A stretch of 61,395 nt of DNA from an uncultured Prevotellaceae bacterium. Lineage in GTDB: Bacteria; Bacteroidota; Bacteroidia; Bacteroidales; Bacteroidaceae. The DNA lies in assembly GCA_937877605.1 (NCBI GenBank), contig CALFJA010000066.1, positions 1-61,395 of the forward strand, read 5' to 3'. The position numbers were made by a program, and so were the translations under genes. Under the pieces are notes generated by a model that did no database searches, was not told where the DNA came from, and saw nothing but the letters and a program-made list of their open reading frames with translations. Positions 49,012 through 56,438 of this stretch are shown here, piece by piece (position 1 is the stretch's first letter; each line of letters starts with the position of its first letter).

Positions 49012-49019
49012 CTTGCCTG

Positions 49020-49027
49020 CAAATTTA
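49020..49027 (-). promoter_or_regulatory. promoter -7 box (TAAATTTG) directly before the M3 peptidase
   Basis: TAAATTTG on the - strand, ending 8 nt before the ATG at 49011. With a start 4-7 nt after the box, the mRNA would be leaderless or nearly so. Confidence 0.55.
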
Positions 49028-49280
49028 TTAAAAAGTACGCTGAAACGGATGCAGAACGGGGATAAAATCTTGTTGTACGGTTGCTTTTTGGGCGTCGCAT
49101 GGGTAAAAAATCCTGACACTGTGCACTTTTCCCTTGGCTTGTTTTGCGGTCGGGAAGTGTGGTTCCAGGGGACAAAAGCAGGCTTTTCCCATCGTGTTTT
49201 TGTTGCACCAGCCTGCAAGTGGGCCTCAGTTGTGTTGCTGTTTCATGCCTTTTGTTCTTTGTCTGCAGGGTAGTTGCCCT

Positions 49281-49320
49281 CCAAAAGAGGCCTAAACGGC
49301 ATGCGTTTGAGGCTCAAATG
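49281..49320. repeat. degenerate copy 5 of the CAAACG-CGTTTG hairpin family
   Basis: GAGGCCTAAACG (49287-49298), loop GCATG, CGTTTGAGGCTC (49304-49315): 9 of 12 pairs. Preceded by CAAAA and followed by AAATG, as in copy 1. Confidence 0.5.
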
Positions 49321-49442
49321 AAAAACGGGAAAAAGGAAATTTTTGTATTCGATAGTCTAATCTATTGGGAATCAACCACTTGCGAAAGAGTTGGATTTTG
49401 GCCAGATTTTGCCCGGAATGACGGCTTGCGGCCGTGAAAAGG

Positions 49443-49466
49443 CAAAAAAATGGCCTTTAAGGCCAT
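49443..49466 (-). terminator. Rho-independent terminator of the Crp/Fnr operon
   Basis: On the - strand ATGGCCTTAAAGGCCAT is followed by a run of seven U. Confidence 0.8.
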
Positions 49467-49502
49467 GTGTGCATTCCAAAATCTTGACAAAAGAACCTGC
49501 TG

Positions 49503-50186
49503 TCAGGTGGCTTCCTCGCTGAGGAAGTGCTCCATCTGCGGTATGGCGAAACCGCCGCGGCGGAGTTCAATGAGCCCCGCCGTCTCGAGTTTGTGCAGGG
49601 CAATGGAAGTGTTCAGCCTGCTGTCGTTCAGTTCGCGGGCCAGTTGCTCCATTTTGATGTGCACCTCTTTGCGCCCCGTCGGACTCTCGGTGTGTGCCTT
49701 GACGAAGCGCCTGATACGGTCGGTGAGCTGCTGCGGCGCGGAAAGCCAGGACTTCTTCTCGGCATTCTGCAGTTTTGCCGAAAGGGTGTTGAGGTAGTTG
49801 AGCTTCACAATCAGGTGGGTGTCGAACAGCCGTTGGAGCTCGTTCTTGTCGATGGAGATGGCATTTACATCGGTGAGCGCCGTGATGCGGCTGGTGTAGA
49901 AGTGGGCGATGCCGTAGAGCCTTTCGGGCTGCAGCATGCAGGGAGCACGGAAAGTTTCCACCACTTTGTAGCTGTGCTTCTCGGAACTGCGCTCGGTCTG
50001 TATCTCACCGTCGGTGAGCAGCATGAGTTCTTGGCAGGACATGCCTTCATCCGCCAGGACAGTGCCCTTGCGATAGCGCCGGAAACTGAATTTGAAAGTG
50101 CCGAAGATATTCTCCAAATCACTTTCGCTTAATCCTTGGAACAGGCTGAGTATTACTACTTTATGATAGAAACTGATTGCTTCCAC
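49503..50186 (-). CDS. Crp/Fnr family transcriptional regulator
   Basis: 227 residues. A cyclic-nucleotide-binding-like beta roll (FSFRRYRKGTVLADEGMSCQELMLLTDGEI, about 30-60) and a C-terminal helix-turn-helix (MEQLARELNDSRLNTSIALHKLETAGLI, about 180-207). No N-terminal Cys cluster, so it is not an oxygen-sensing Fnr with an iron-sulfur centre. The ligand is unknown. It lies 33 nt after apbE as the last gene of its operon and may have internal promoters. Confidence 0.9.
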   Translation of the reverse strand: MEAISFYHKVVILSLFQGLSESDLENIFGTFKFSFRRYRKGTVLADEGMSCQELMLLTDGEIQTERSSEKHSYKVVETFRAPCMLQPERLYGIAHFYTSRITALTDVNAISIDKNELQRLFDTHLIVKLNYLNTLSAKLQNAEKKSWLSAPQQLTDRIRRFVKAHTESPTGRKEVHIKMEQLARELNDSRLNTSIALHKLETAGLIELRRGGFAIPQMEHFLSEEAT

Positions 50187-50219
50187 GATTGCGCGTTTTC
50201 CTTTGTTTCGTAACAGTTG

Positions 50220-51230
50220 TCACTCCGGCAGTTTGTCCCTGAGTGCCGGCGAGAACCAAACGGCCGTCTCGCCCTTTTGGTCGGCATAGATGAAATAGGC
50301 CATAAGGTCCTTCCGCTTCTCCAAGACGGCTTTTGCCTTGTCCATTCCCATGACCATGAATGCTGTTGCAAAGGCATCGGCAGTGGTGCAGTTGGAGGCC
50401 ACGACGGTGGCGGAAAGGAGGCTGTGCTGCACTGGATAGCCCGTGTACGGATTGATGGTGTGGGCATATTTGCGGCCGCCCTTGTAGTAGAAGTTGCGGT
50501 AGTTGCCGCTGGTGGCCAGTGCCTTGTCGGTGATGTTCAGGGTGGTTTGCAGCTCGTTTTTGATGTTCAGCGTGTCGTCGGTGGGCTTCACCACTGCAAT
50601 CCGCCACGGCAGGCGCTCGCTGTTGATGCCGCTGGCAACGATTTCGCCGCCAATTTCCACGATGAAGTTCTTGATACCGTTTTTCCGGAGCAGGTCGGCC
50701 ACACAGTCGCAGCCGTAGCCCTTGGCGATGGCCGCACAGTCCAGTTGCAGCCGCGGGTCGTCTTTCTGTATCTTGCCCAGGTGCAGCCGCACCTTCTTGT
50801 AGCCCACGAACTGCCGCAGGCTGTCGATGGCATGCGGCGTGGGCTGTACATCGTTCTTGAAGCCGAAGCCCCATGCGTTGACGAGCGGTGCCACGGTCAT
50901 GTCGAACGCCCCATCGGTCTCGGCGGAGATGGCCTGTCCCAATTCGAAGACATTGAGGAACATATCGTCGGGACGCACCTGCTCGTTGCGGTTGATGCGG
51001 GAGATGACCGACTCTTTGTTGAAGGCCGACAGCGAGGCATCCACCTTGTTGAGCACCGACTGAATGTCGCGTTCCAGGTTGCTGTCGTGCTGATAGATGA
51101 TGGTGTAGTAGGTACCGAAAATCTTTCCCTGGTTTTTCTGGTAGGGAAGCGACTGCTGCTGCCTGATGACGAAGATGGAACCGGCCACAAGCAACAGCAG
51201 GAAGGCTGCCTGTATGTATCGTTTTTTCAT
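50220..51230 (-). CDS. apbE: FAD:protein FMN transferase ApbE
   Basis: 336 residues. N-terminal hydrophobic segment (about 6-22) for export, then ApbE motifs: GTYYTIIYQ, DLDAS-like VDASLSAFNKESVIS, LDCAAIAKGYGCD (near 175), HTINPYTGYP (near 258) and TADAFATAFMVMG. It attaches FMN to Thr in target proteins such as NqrB, NqrC or RnfG in the periplasm. None of these targets is in the window. It follows the GT2 gene by 38 nt. Confidence 0.92.
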   Translation of the reverse strand: MKKRYIQAAFLLLLVAGSIFVIRQQQSLPYQKNQGKIFGTYYTIIYQHDSNLERDIQSVLNKVDASLSAFNKESVISRINRNEQVRPDDMFLNVFELGQAISAETDGAFDMTVAPLVNAWGFGFKNDVQPTPHAIDSLRQFVGYKKVRLHLGKIQKDDPRLQLDCAAIAKGYGCDCVADLLRKNGIKNFIVEIGGEIVASGINSERLPWRIAVVKPTDDTLNIKNELQTTLNITDKALATSGNYRNFYYKGGRKYAHTINPYTGYPVQHSLLSATVVASNCTTADAFATAFMVMGMDKAKAVLEKRKDLMAYFIYADQKGETAVWFSPALRDKLPE

Positions 51231-51268
51231 ATAACGAGTGGACTTAGGGGCGTTTTTTCGTTTTGGGG

Positions 51269-52222
51269 TTATATTTCCTTTTCAATCTGGTAGTCGTTGC
51301 GGTTGGGGTTGGAGCGGCTGATAAGGTCGCCTATGAAGCCCGCCAGGAACAGCTGCGTGCCGATGAGCATGGTGGTAAGCGCAATGTAGAACCAGGGAGA
51401 ATTGGTGATGAGCCGCTGCGGAATGCCGTTTATGAGGCAGTAGAGTTTGTCGGCGCCCAGCCCGAGCACGGCAAAGAAACCGATGAGGAACATGAGCGAG
51501 CCGAGAAAACCGAACACATGCATGGGCTTCTTTCCGAAGGTGCTCAGGAACCAGAGGGTGAGCAGGTCGAGGTAGCCGTTGACGAAACGGTTCCACCCCA
51601 TGAACTTGGAAACGCCGTACTTGCGTGCCTGGTGGTGTACCACCTTCTCTCCAATCTTGCTGAAGCCTGCATTCTTTGCCAGGTAGGGGATGTAGCGGTG
51701 CATTTCTCCGTAAACCTCTATGTTCTTCACCACCTCGCGACGGTAGGCCTTCAGTCCGCAGTTGAAGTCGTGGAGGTTCTTTATTCCGCTGATTTTCCGT
51801 GCCGTGGCGTTGAACAGTTTGGTGGGGAGTGTCTTGGAGATGGGGTCGTAGCGCTTCTGCTTGTAGCCGGAAACGAGGTCGTAGCCCTCTTCGGTAACCA
51901 TCCGGTAGAGTTCCGGAATCTCGTCGGGCGAGTCCTGCAGGTCTGCATCCATGGTGATGACCACATTGCCCTGGGCTTCCTTGAATCCGCAGTAGAGAGC
52001 GGGGCTCTTGCCGTAGTTGCGGCGGAACTTGATGCCCCTGACATGCGGGGACTTCCTTCCGAGGTTCTCGATGATGTCCCACGACTGGTCGGTGGAGCCG
52101 TCGCTGATGAATATCACCTCGAAGGAATAGTGGTGCTCGTGCATGACTCGCTCAATCCATTCGTAGAGTTCGTGGATTGATTCTTCTTCATTGAAGAGGG
52201 GGATTACGACAGAAATGTCCAT
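51269..52222 (-). CDS. GT2 family glycosyltransferase (DPM1/ArnC-like) with membrane tail
   Basis: 317 residues. GT-A domain: ISVVIPLFNEEESIHELYEWI, FIDDGSTD-like FISDGSTDQSWD, and the DxD-type MDADLQDSPDEIPELY. Two membrane helices (about 235-260 and 275-300) anchor it. Such enzymes transfer a sugar from a nucleotide donor to a polyprenyl phosphate. Acceptor and sugar are not known. It starts 18 nt after the DUF4199 gene, which is a membrane protein. Confidence 0.9.
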   Translation of the reverse strand: MDISVVIPLFNEEESIHELYEWIERVMHEHHYSFEVIFISDGSTDQSWDIIENLGRKSPHVRGIKFRRNYGKSPALYCGFKEAQGNVVITMDADLQDSPDEIPELYRMVTEEGYDLVSGYKQKRYDPISKTLPTKLFNATARKISGIKNLHDFNCGLKAYRREVVKNIEVYGEMHRYIPYLAKNAGFSKIGEKVVHHQARKYGVSKFMGWNRFVNGYLDLLTLWFLSTFGKKPMHVFGFLGSLMFLIGFFAVLGLGADKLYCLINGIPQRLITNSPWFYIALTTMLIGTQLFLAGFIGDLISRSNPNRNDYQIEKEI

Positions 52223-52239
52223 ATTGCTTGTGTTTTTGT

Positions 52240-52752
52240 TTATTTGCGCTTGCCAAACAGTGCTACGACGGGGCTGACGATGATGCCCAGAAAGAGGTTC
52301 TGGACGAGAAACGACCCTGTCAGCTGGATGGGTGTGGTGCCCTTCATCTGCTCCACGGCCTGCTGCATGTCGTCGGTGCTGATGCCCTGCTGTTCATAAA
52401 TGGGCCTTACCTGCTCCATGGCATCGGCAATAAGCTGGAAGAAACGGCCGTGGTCGAGCAGTTGGAAATAGCCGAACTGAACGAGGGCAAAGAGGATGCA
52501 GGCTCCGCCGAAGAGCTGGATGCAGTAGAGCAGTGCCCTTCCGAAGGAGATGGTGCCGTCGAGTGCGTCCTCACGGAACTTGCGCAGGCGCCAGAACATC
52601 ACGAAGGGCGTGGACAGCATCAGCAGCACTCCCCACGAGGTGGTGGGAAGGTAGACGATGGTGAGGAAACTCAGCGTCCATACGAGTGCCAGTATCAGCC
52701 CGTCCTGACGGGCATAGGCTCTCAGTTGTTTCAGTTCGTCGGTGGTCATCAT
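52240..52752 (-). CDS. DUF4199 membrane protein
   Basis: 170 residues with four hydrophobic segments and an intervening extracytoplasmic loop (EQVRPIYEQQGISTDDMQQAVEQM). This matches the DUF4199 family, which often precedes a GT2 gene in Bacteroidota. Function unknown. Two ATG codons are adjacent (52752 and 52749), and the promoter -7 box lies only 7 nt upstream. Confidence 0.82.
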   Translation of the reverse strand: MMTTDELKQLRAYARQDGLILALVWTLSFLTIVYLPTTSWGVLLMLSTPFVMFWRLRKFREDALDGTISFGRALLYCIQLFGGACILFALVQFGYFQLLDHGRFFQLIADAMEQVRPIYEQQGISTDDMQQAVEQMKGTTPIQLTGSFLVQNLFLGIIVSPVVALFGKRK

Positions 52753-52759
52753 TCGCCGG

Positions 52760-52767
52760 CAAAGTTA
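52760..52767 (-). promoter_or_regulatory. promoter -7 box (TAACTTTG) of the DUF4199-GT2-apbE-crp operon
   Basis: TAnnTTTG match on the - strand, ending 7 nt before the first ATG, which predicts an ultra-short leader. Confidence 0.6.
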
Positions 52768-52854
52768 CGAATAAACGCGTGCAATAGAAAAGAAAGAATG
52801 GAAAAATCTTTGTTCATTGCCATGTGGAAGTGGTTTTCAAGAGTGCCTGACAAA

Positions 52855-52887
52855 CAAAAAAAGGGGCGCACGGTTGTGCTCCCCTTT
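52855..52887 (-). terminator. Rho-independent terminator of the 129-residue protein gene
   Basis: On the - strand AAAGGGGAGCAC-aacc-GTGCGCCCCTTT (one mismatch) is followed by a T-rich tract. Confidence 0.75.
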
Positions 52888-52936
52888 ATGTGGGTTGTAC
52901 GATTTTCAGTGTAACCGCACTTGTTGCAGTGTGTCT

Positions 52937-53326
52937 TTAGAAGAGTTCTGCGTAAACGGCGGCCTCTTCGCCCTCGAACATGCTCAGTTCGCCCGACGGG
53001 TGGTACTTGAAGTCGGCGAAGCGGAATACCTGTACGGCCAGAAACTGTTTGTCGGCGGCATAGACAATCTCTGCGCGGATGTTGCCCAGTTGCGTTGACT
53101 GCGGCTTGCCTTTGGAGGCAATTTCCTCCTTCACCTTTTCTGCAGGTTGCTGCAGCAGGCGCTGGAGCAGAATACCGTTGTCGGCGGAGTAGTCCAGTAC
53201 GGTAGCCTTCAGTTTGCTCTGGGTGGGGATATAGATATAGCTGGTGGAGAAAAATGATTTCCGTGTTTCCACATGTTCACTGCTGACAACAGCCTCGGCT
53301 ATTGCCAAATTCTTAATATTTGCCAT
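52937..53326 (-). CDS. uncharacterised 129-residue protein
   Basis: No signal peptide or membrane segment. It reads MANIKNLAIAEAVVSSEHVE, then FFSTSYIYIPTQSKLKATVLDYSADNG and IRAEIVYAADKQFLAVQVFRFADFKYHPSGE, so a small mixed alpha/beta cytosolic protein. I do not recognise the family. The frame opens at 53401, but the ATG at 53326 gives a natural N-terminus. It has a good terminator 50 nt after the stop and stands alone. No promoter box was found. Confidence 0.65.
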   Translation of the reverse strand: MANIKNLAIAEAVVSSEHVETRKSFFSTSYIYIPTQSKLKATVLDYSADNGILLQRLLQQPAEKVKEEIASKGKPQSTQLGNIRAEIVYAADKQFLAVQVFRFADFKYHPSGELSMFEGEEAAVYAELF

Positions 53327-53394
53327 TTCTGTGTTATTGTTTTGATTGATTGATCCTTTTAGAGTTAGGGGTGCGTGTGTGGTTTTTAAACAAT

Positions 53395-53793
53395 CTAACA
53401 CAGGATGTGCCTGAAGGCTATAACATAATGCAGCCTCGCGGCACGGTAAATCTGGATTTTTGAAAGGTTAGAGGTGGAATGGGGAAGGTGGAATGAGGAT
53501 GACTGATGTGGGCACGGCATCCTGTTGTACCACTTTTCGTGCGGTTTGGCCTGGGTGGTCTGTGTCCGTTGCTGCCGTGCAGTGACAATACGCTCAGTCT
53601 GCTGTCGGTCGGACAGGGTGGCGCAGGGTTTCTCCTCTTCCGTGAATGAGTGGCAGTAAAGGCTGTCGCGGCAGTTCTTGTTCTTTTCGTTCCACTGCCT
53701 TCCTTCCGCAGCGTGCGACGGAAGAAACCAGCCCAGGCTCAGCGTCAGGACGGCAAGCTGCAGGCAATAACGGTTTCTTTTGTGGAATCTCAT
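53395..53793 (-). CDS. small putative secreted protein
   Basis: 132 residues. A plausible signal peptide (residues 1-29: basic MRFHKRNR, hydrophobic LQLAVLTLSLGWFL, then SHA-A) precedes a Gln/Thr/Arg-rich, Cys-containing segment. A TACCTTCG box at 53820-53827 lies 26 nt upstream. The last third is encoded by a purine/pyrimidine-biased repeat (GGTGGAATGGGGAAGG type, near 53470-53500), so the C-terminus may be degenerate. I do not recognise a family. The signal peptide and promoter are the only support. Confidence 0.45.
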   Translation of the reverse strand: MRFHKRNRYCLQLAVLTLSLGWFLPSHAAEGRQWNEKNKNCRDSLYCHSFTEEEKPCATLSDRQQTERIVTARQQRTQTTQAKPHEKWYNRMPCPHQSSSFHLPHSTSNLSKIQIYRAARLHYVIAFRHILC

Positions 53794-53819
53794 CGGCGTG
53801 ACAGGCTTTATGCTGCTTG

Positions 53820-53827
53820 CGAAGGTA
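53820..53827 (-). promoter_or_regulatory. candidate promoter box (TACCTTCG) of the small secreted protein gene
   Basis: TAnnTTCG on the - strand, 26 nt before the ATG at 53793. Confidence 0.4.
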
Positions 53828-53890
53828 CATACAAAAATCAGAAAAGCAGAATTTTATCCGTTCATTTTTTCTTTATTCAGGAAAAATGCT

Positions 53891-53898
53891 TACCTTTG
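53891..53898 (+). promoter_or_regulatory. promoter -7 box (TACCTTTG) of the SRP RNA-tRNA-Thr unit
   Basis: Exact TAnnTTTG match, 14 nt before the first base of the SRP RNA closing stem. Confidence 0.65.
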
Positions 53899-53912
53899 CA
53901 TCTGCAAAACAC

Positions 53913-54008
53913 GGGCAAGTCCCGTACGGCCAGCTCCCTTCGAATCCTCCAGGACGGGAACGTAGCAAAGGTAGTTGGTTGTAGCGGCGCGATACGGACA
54001 GCTTGCCC
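53913..54008 (+). ncRNA. ffs: signal recognition particle RNA (small bacterial type, 4.5S-like)
   Basis: About 96 nt. The ends pair: GGGCAAG (53913-53919) with CTTGCCC (54002-54008), then CCGTA with TACGG. The apical domain reads CAGG-ACG-GGAA-CGT-AGCA, i.e. the GGAA tetraloop on a 3-bp stem with the conserved asymmetric loop that binds Ffh. It guides the SRP GTPase to nascent membrane proteins. The 5' end should lie near 53904-53913. No terminator separates it from tRNA-Thr, which begins 4 nt later. Confidence 0.88.
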
Positions 54009-54012
54009 ACCT

Positions 54013-54086
54013 GCCTCTTTAGCTCAGTTGGCCAGAGCACGTGATTTGTAATCTCGGGGTCGTTGGTTCGAATCCGACAAGAGGCT
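54013..54086 (+). tRNA. tRNA-Thr (TGT)
   Basis: Acceptor GCCTCTT/AAGAGGC, D arm GCTC/GAGC, anticodon loop TTTGTAA (TGT, reads ACA), T arm GTTGG-TTCGAAT-CCGAC, discriminator T. One T-T mismatch lies in the anticodon stem. CCA is not encoded. It follows the SRP RNA by 4 nt without its own promoter. Confidence 0.93.
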
Positions 54087-54200
54087 CAAAGAGCATCTTC
54101 GATGACAGGTAAACACTTGTTTTTAACCGGCATTGGAGATGTTTTTTGTATGCCTGCCGCCGGCAGGCATTTCGGATATTTAATCCGACAAGAGGCTCAA
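54071..54200 (+). repeat. 19-bp direct repeat of the tRNA-Thr 3' end
   Basis: The sequence 54071-54089 (AATCCGACAAGAGGCTCAA, from the T loop to 3 nt past the tRNA) recurs exactly at 54182-54200. Between them lies a 19-nt palindrome, TGCCTGCCG-c-CGGCAGGCA (54151-54169). Confidence 0.85.
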
Positions 54201-54222
54201 GGAACAATCAAGCCGGGAATGC

Positions 54223-54260
54223 AAAATCGGGAGAAAGGCATTTGTCTTTCTCCCGATTTT
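54223..54260. terminator. bidirectional terminator (tRNA-Thr / debranching-enzyme gene)
   Basis: AAAATCGGGAGAAAG pairs with CTTTCTCCCGATTTT across an 8-nt loop. A and T runs at both ends serve the convergent transcripts. Confidence 0.85.
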
Positions 54261-54286
54261 CTTGTTGGTCTTGTGGAAAAGGAATG

Positions 54287-56437
54287 CTATTTTGCCTGTT
54301 TGTAATGCTGGTGCATGCAGGGAAAGTCGATGGTTGTGTCGGGCTGGCAGAAAGGTATGATGGGCATTTGCTTGCCGTCAGTGACATCCATGCGGTCGGT
54401 CAACATCTGCACTTTGGCTTCAACGCCATCGAGGGTGACGGTGACTTTTCCTTTGCTGTATTTGTAGTAGAGCCAGCCTTTTCCTATCCTGACGCGCGTT
54501 TGCAACTCGGTGATGGCTGAAGGGAGTGCCGGACGGACTGTGATTATCCCGTTGAGGAGGTCGGGCTGTATGCCGAGGAAGCACTGGTACCAGACGCGTA
54601 GTTGCTCGGAGTTGCTCCATGCCTGGAGGAAAGTTCCCGACCGTTTTGCCCATGACGTTCCTTTCCGCGGATAGGCATCGGCATTCTCGCTGAGACTTCC
54701 CACAGCACCTTCTTTGAGTGCCTGACGGTTCATGTTGCAGAACAGTTGCCACGCCGTCTCCTTGTATCCATATTCAATCATGCGCTGCATGGCAATGCCG
54801 TTGACCCAGAGCCATACCGTTCCGTTATGGTAGGCGTCGTCGAAGAAATAATGCTCGTCGTCGTGATGATAGGGATGGAACTGCGGGTCGTCCTGTGCCA
54901 GCGATGCGACGCCCCAGGGGTAGACCAGCTTGCGCCAGACTCGCTTTGCCACTTCATGCTTGAAATAGTTGTCGTCAATGAGGTCGAAGCAGAACAACTG
55001 ATTCGGCCGGTATTGGAGGTCGGGTGTGCCGTTGTTGTTGAGGTGGTCGTAGACAAGGATGTTCTCCTTGTCGCAGAAATCTTGTTCGAAGTGTCTTGCC
55101 ATGTGTTGTGCGGCTTGCTCCCATCGCGTGGCATGTACCGTGTCGTTGATTAGTGTGGCCAGGTGTGCCCCCGCCATGAGTTGCCTGTACCACAGCCACT
55201 GAATGTCGTTGGCCCTGTTGCCGCGGGGAGAACCGGGCACTTCATGCTTCACATCCATCCAGGTATCGGCATCTTCGTGTAGGAGATAGCCTTTTTCGTC
55301 AACTTGCTGCTTGAGACATTGATTGATGCTTAGTTGGATGGTGGGGTAGATGTCTTGCAGGAAATTTCTGTCGCCGGTATATTTCAGAAGTTCTTCTGCC
55401 TCGATGACATACCGTGGCGTACCGTCGGCGGTGTTGTACATGATAGTGTCTGGGTTAGCCCAGTTGGGTATGCGTCCGTAGTTGGGTGAGAGGCTGTCTC
55501 GGTTTTGTAGTTTGGCGAAGTCGCGGAGCATCTCTTCGGCTTCTTCAAACTGGCCCGTGACCATAGTGGCTCCCGGTAGTGCGATGAACATGTCTCGTCC
55601 CCAGTAGGAGTTGAACCACGGCAGTCCGGCGTAAATGCCTTTTCCCTGCTGGTTGGTGATGAGCTGGTCCATGGTCAGTGCAAGCCAGGCTAATGCGTGG
55701 TCCAGTTCCGGCAGGTTGCTGTTCAGCGGTACATTGTCGCTGAGCAGCCTGTTCATGCGTGCCGTTCGTTCGGCAATCAACTTTGTTTTCTCCGTGCGTG
55801 CCTTGTTGATGAGTCGCTTGCATTCGTCAGGTGAGCCATAGACGCAGATGAACCCACCGGCCTCGGCATTTACTGTGAGCGTGCTGTCGCTGAAAGAAAG
55901 TGCAGTGGGAATGAGTGGTGCCACCTCCAGCACTTTTCCATGACTTTCTTTAGGGATGAATCTTACCGAAGAGTTGTCGAAGGAGGAGCCGTTCAAGAGC
56001 CTTTGATCGATGGAAATGCCTATCTGCCGGGCTTTCTTCGTTTCCAACGAAATAAAGATAATATCCTCGTTGTCAACCAGCTGTAAACATTCTGTGGCAT
56101 TGTCCCAGTTACGTTTGAGCGCGTCGGGGGTGATGTGTACCTGTTTGGCTTTGCTGCGCAGGAGAGGTTGTCCGTCGACATAGAGTTGATAGTCGGAGAA
56201 AATGCGGCGTGTTGCGATGTTCCATCCTGCGAAATAGTCGTCGAAGTGGCCTTGGTGGCTTTTTCCGTACCAATAGGCAGACCGCTTGTTGGTGAAGGAG
56301 TACTCGCGGTTGTCGGCTGCCTGAATCTCCATCTTCAGGTCGCTGGTCTGAAGTGGGTCGGGCATTGACGGGGAAATCTGTCGTTGACAGGCAACCATTG
56401 AGGGCAGTAGGATGAATAATAGTCTGGCGAAGTACAT
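54287..56437 (-). CDS. amylo-alpha-1,6-glucosidase / glycogen-debranching-like lipoprotein
   Basis: 716 residues. A lipoprotein signal (LLPSMVAC, Cys at 17) places it on a membrane outside the cytosol. The C-terminal two thirds is an (alpha/alpha)6 glycosidase of the GDE_C/GH133 type: GLPWFNSYWGRDMFIALPGA (near 268-288), GRIPNW, EDADTWMDVKHEVPGSPRGNR with acidic residues fit for catalysis, YRPNQLF and HNGTVWLWVN. I infer cleavage of alpha-1,6 branch points or related alpha-glucans. It follows the CotH gene with 1 nt between, so it is translationally linked to a protein that carries a starch-binding-like module. Confidence 0.8.
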   Translation of the reverse strand: MYFARLLFILLPSMVACQRQISPSMPDPLQTSDLKMEIQAADNREYSFTNKRSAYWYGKSHQGHFDDYFAGWNIATRRIFSDYQLYVDGQPLLRSKAKQVHITPDALKRNWDNATECLQLVDNEDIIFISLETKKARQIGISIDQRLLNGSSFDNSSVRFIPKESHGKVLEVAPLIPTALSFSDSTLTVNAEAGGFICVYGSPDECKRLINKARTEKTKLIAERTARMNRLLSDNVPLNSNLPELDHALAWLALTMDQLITNQQGKGIYAGLPWFNSYWGRDMFIALPGATMVTGQFEEAEEMLRDFAKLQNRDSLSPNYGRIPNWANPDTIMYNTADGTPRYVIEAEELLKYTGDRNFLQDIYPTIQLSINQCLKQQVDEKGYLLHEDADTWMDVKHEVPGSPRGNRANDIQWLWYRQLMAGAHLATLINDTVHATRWEQAAQHMARHFEQDFCDKENILVYDHLNNNGTPDLQYRPNQLFCFDLIDDNYFKHEVAKRVWRKLVYPWGVASLAQDDPQFHPYHHDDEHYFFDDAYHNGTVWLWVNGIAMQRMIEYGYKETAWQLFCNMNRQALKEGAVGSLSENADAYPRKGTSWAKRSGTFLQAWSNSEQLRVWYQCFLGIQPDLLNGIITVRPALPSAITELQTRVRIGKGWLYYKYSKGKVTVTLDGVEAKVQMLTDRMDVTDGKQMPIIPFCQPDTTIDFPCMHQHYKQAK

Positions 56438-56438
56438 C

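Larger units (their letters stand above)
49012..49502. other. 491-bp gap between the M3 and Crp/Fnr genes
   Basis: No credible gene. It contains the M3 promoter, a 7-bp inverted repeat GCAGGCT/AGCCTGC (49178-49184, 49210-49216), a degenerate copy of the paired-hairpin family near 49281-49320 and the terminator 49443-49466. Confidence 0.6.

Noticed and set aside
45004..49065. Long + strand frames (533 and 371 residues) opposite the S41 and M3 genes
   Set aside because: Both are shadows of unmistakable metallopeptidase and S41 genes on the - strand.
53881..54011. Riboswitch or small protein gene upstream of tRNA-Thr
   Set aside because: The sequence folds as SRP RNA with the GGAA tetraloop and Ffh-binding loop, which explains it better.
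54019..54305. Short frames across tRNA-Thr and its repeat
   Set aside because: They follow from the tRNA and its duplicate and lack starts, promoters or family resemblance.
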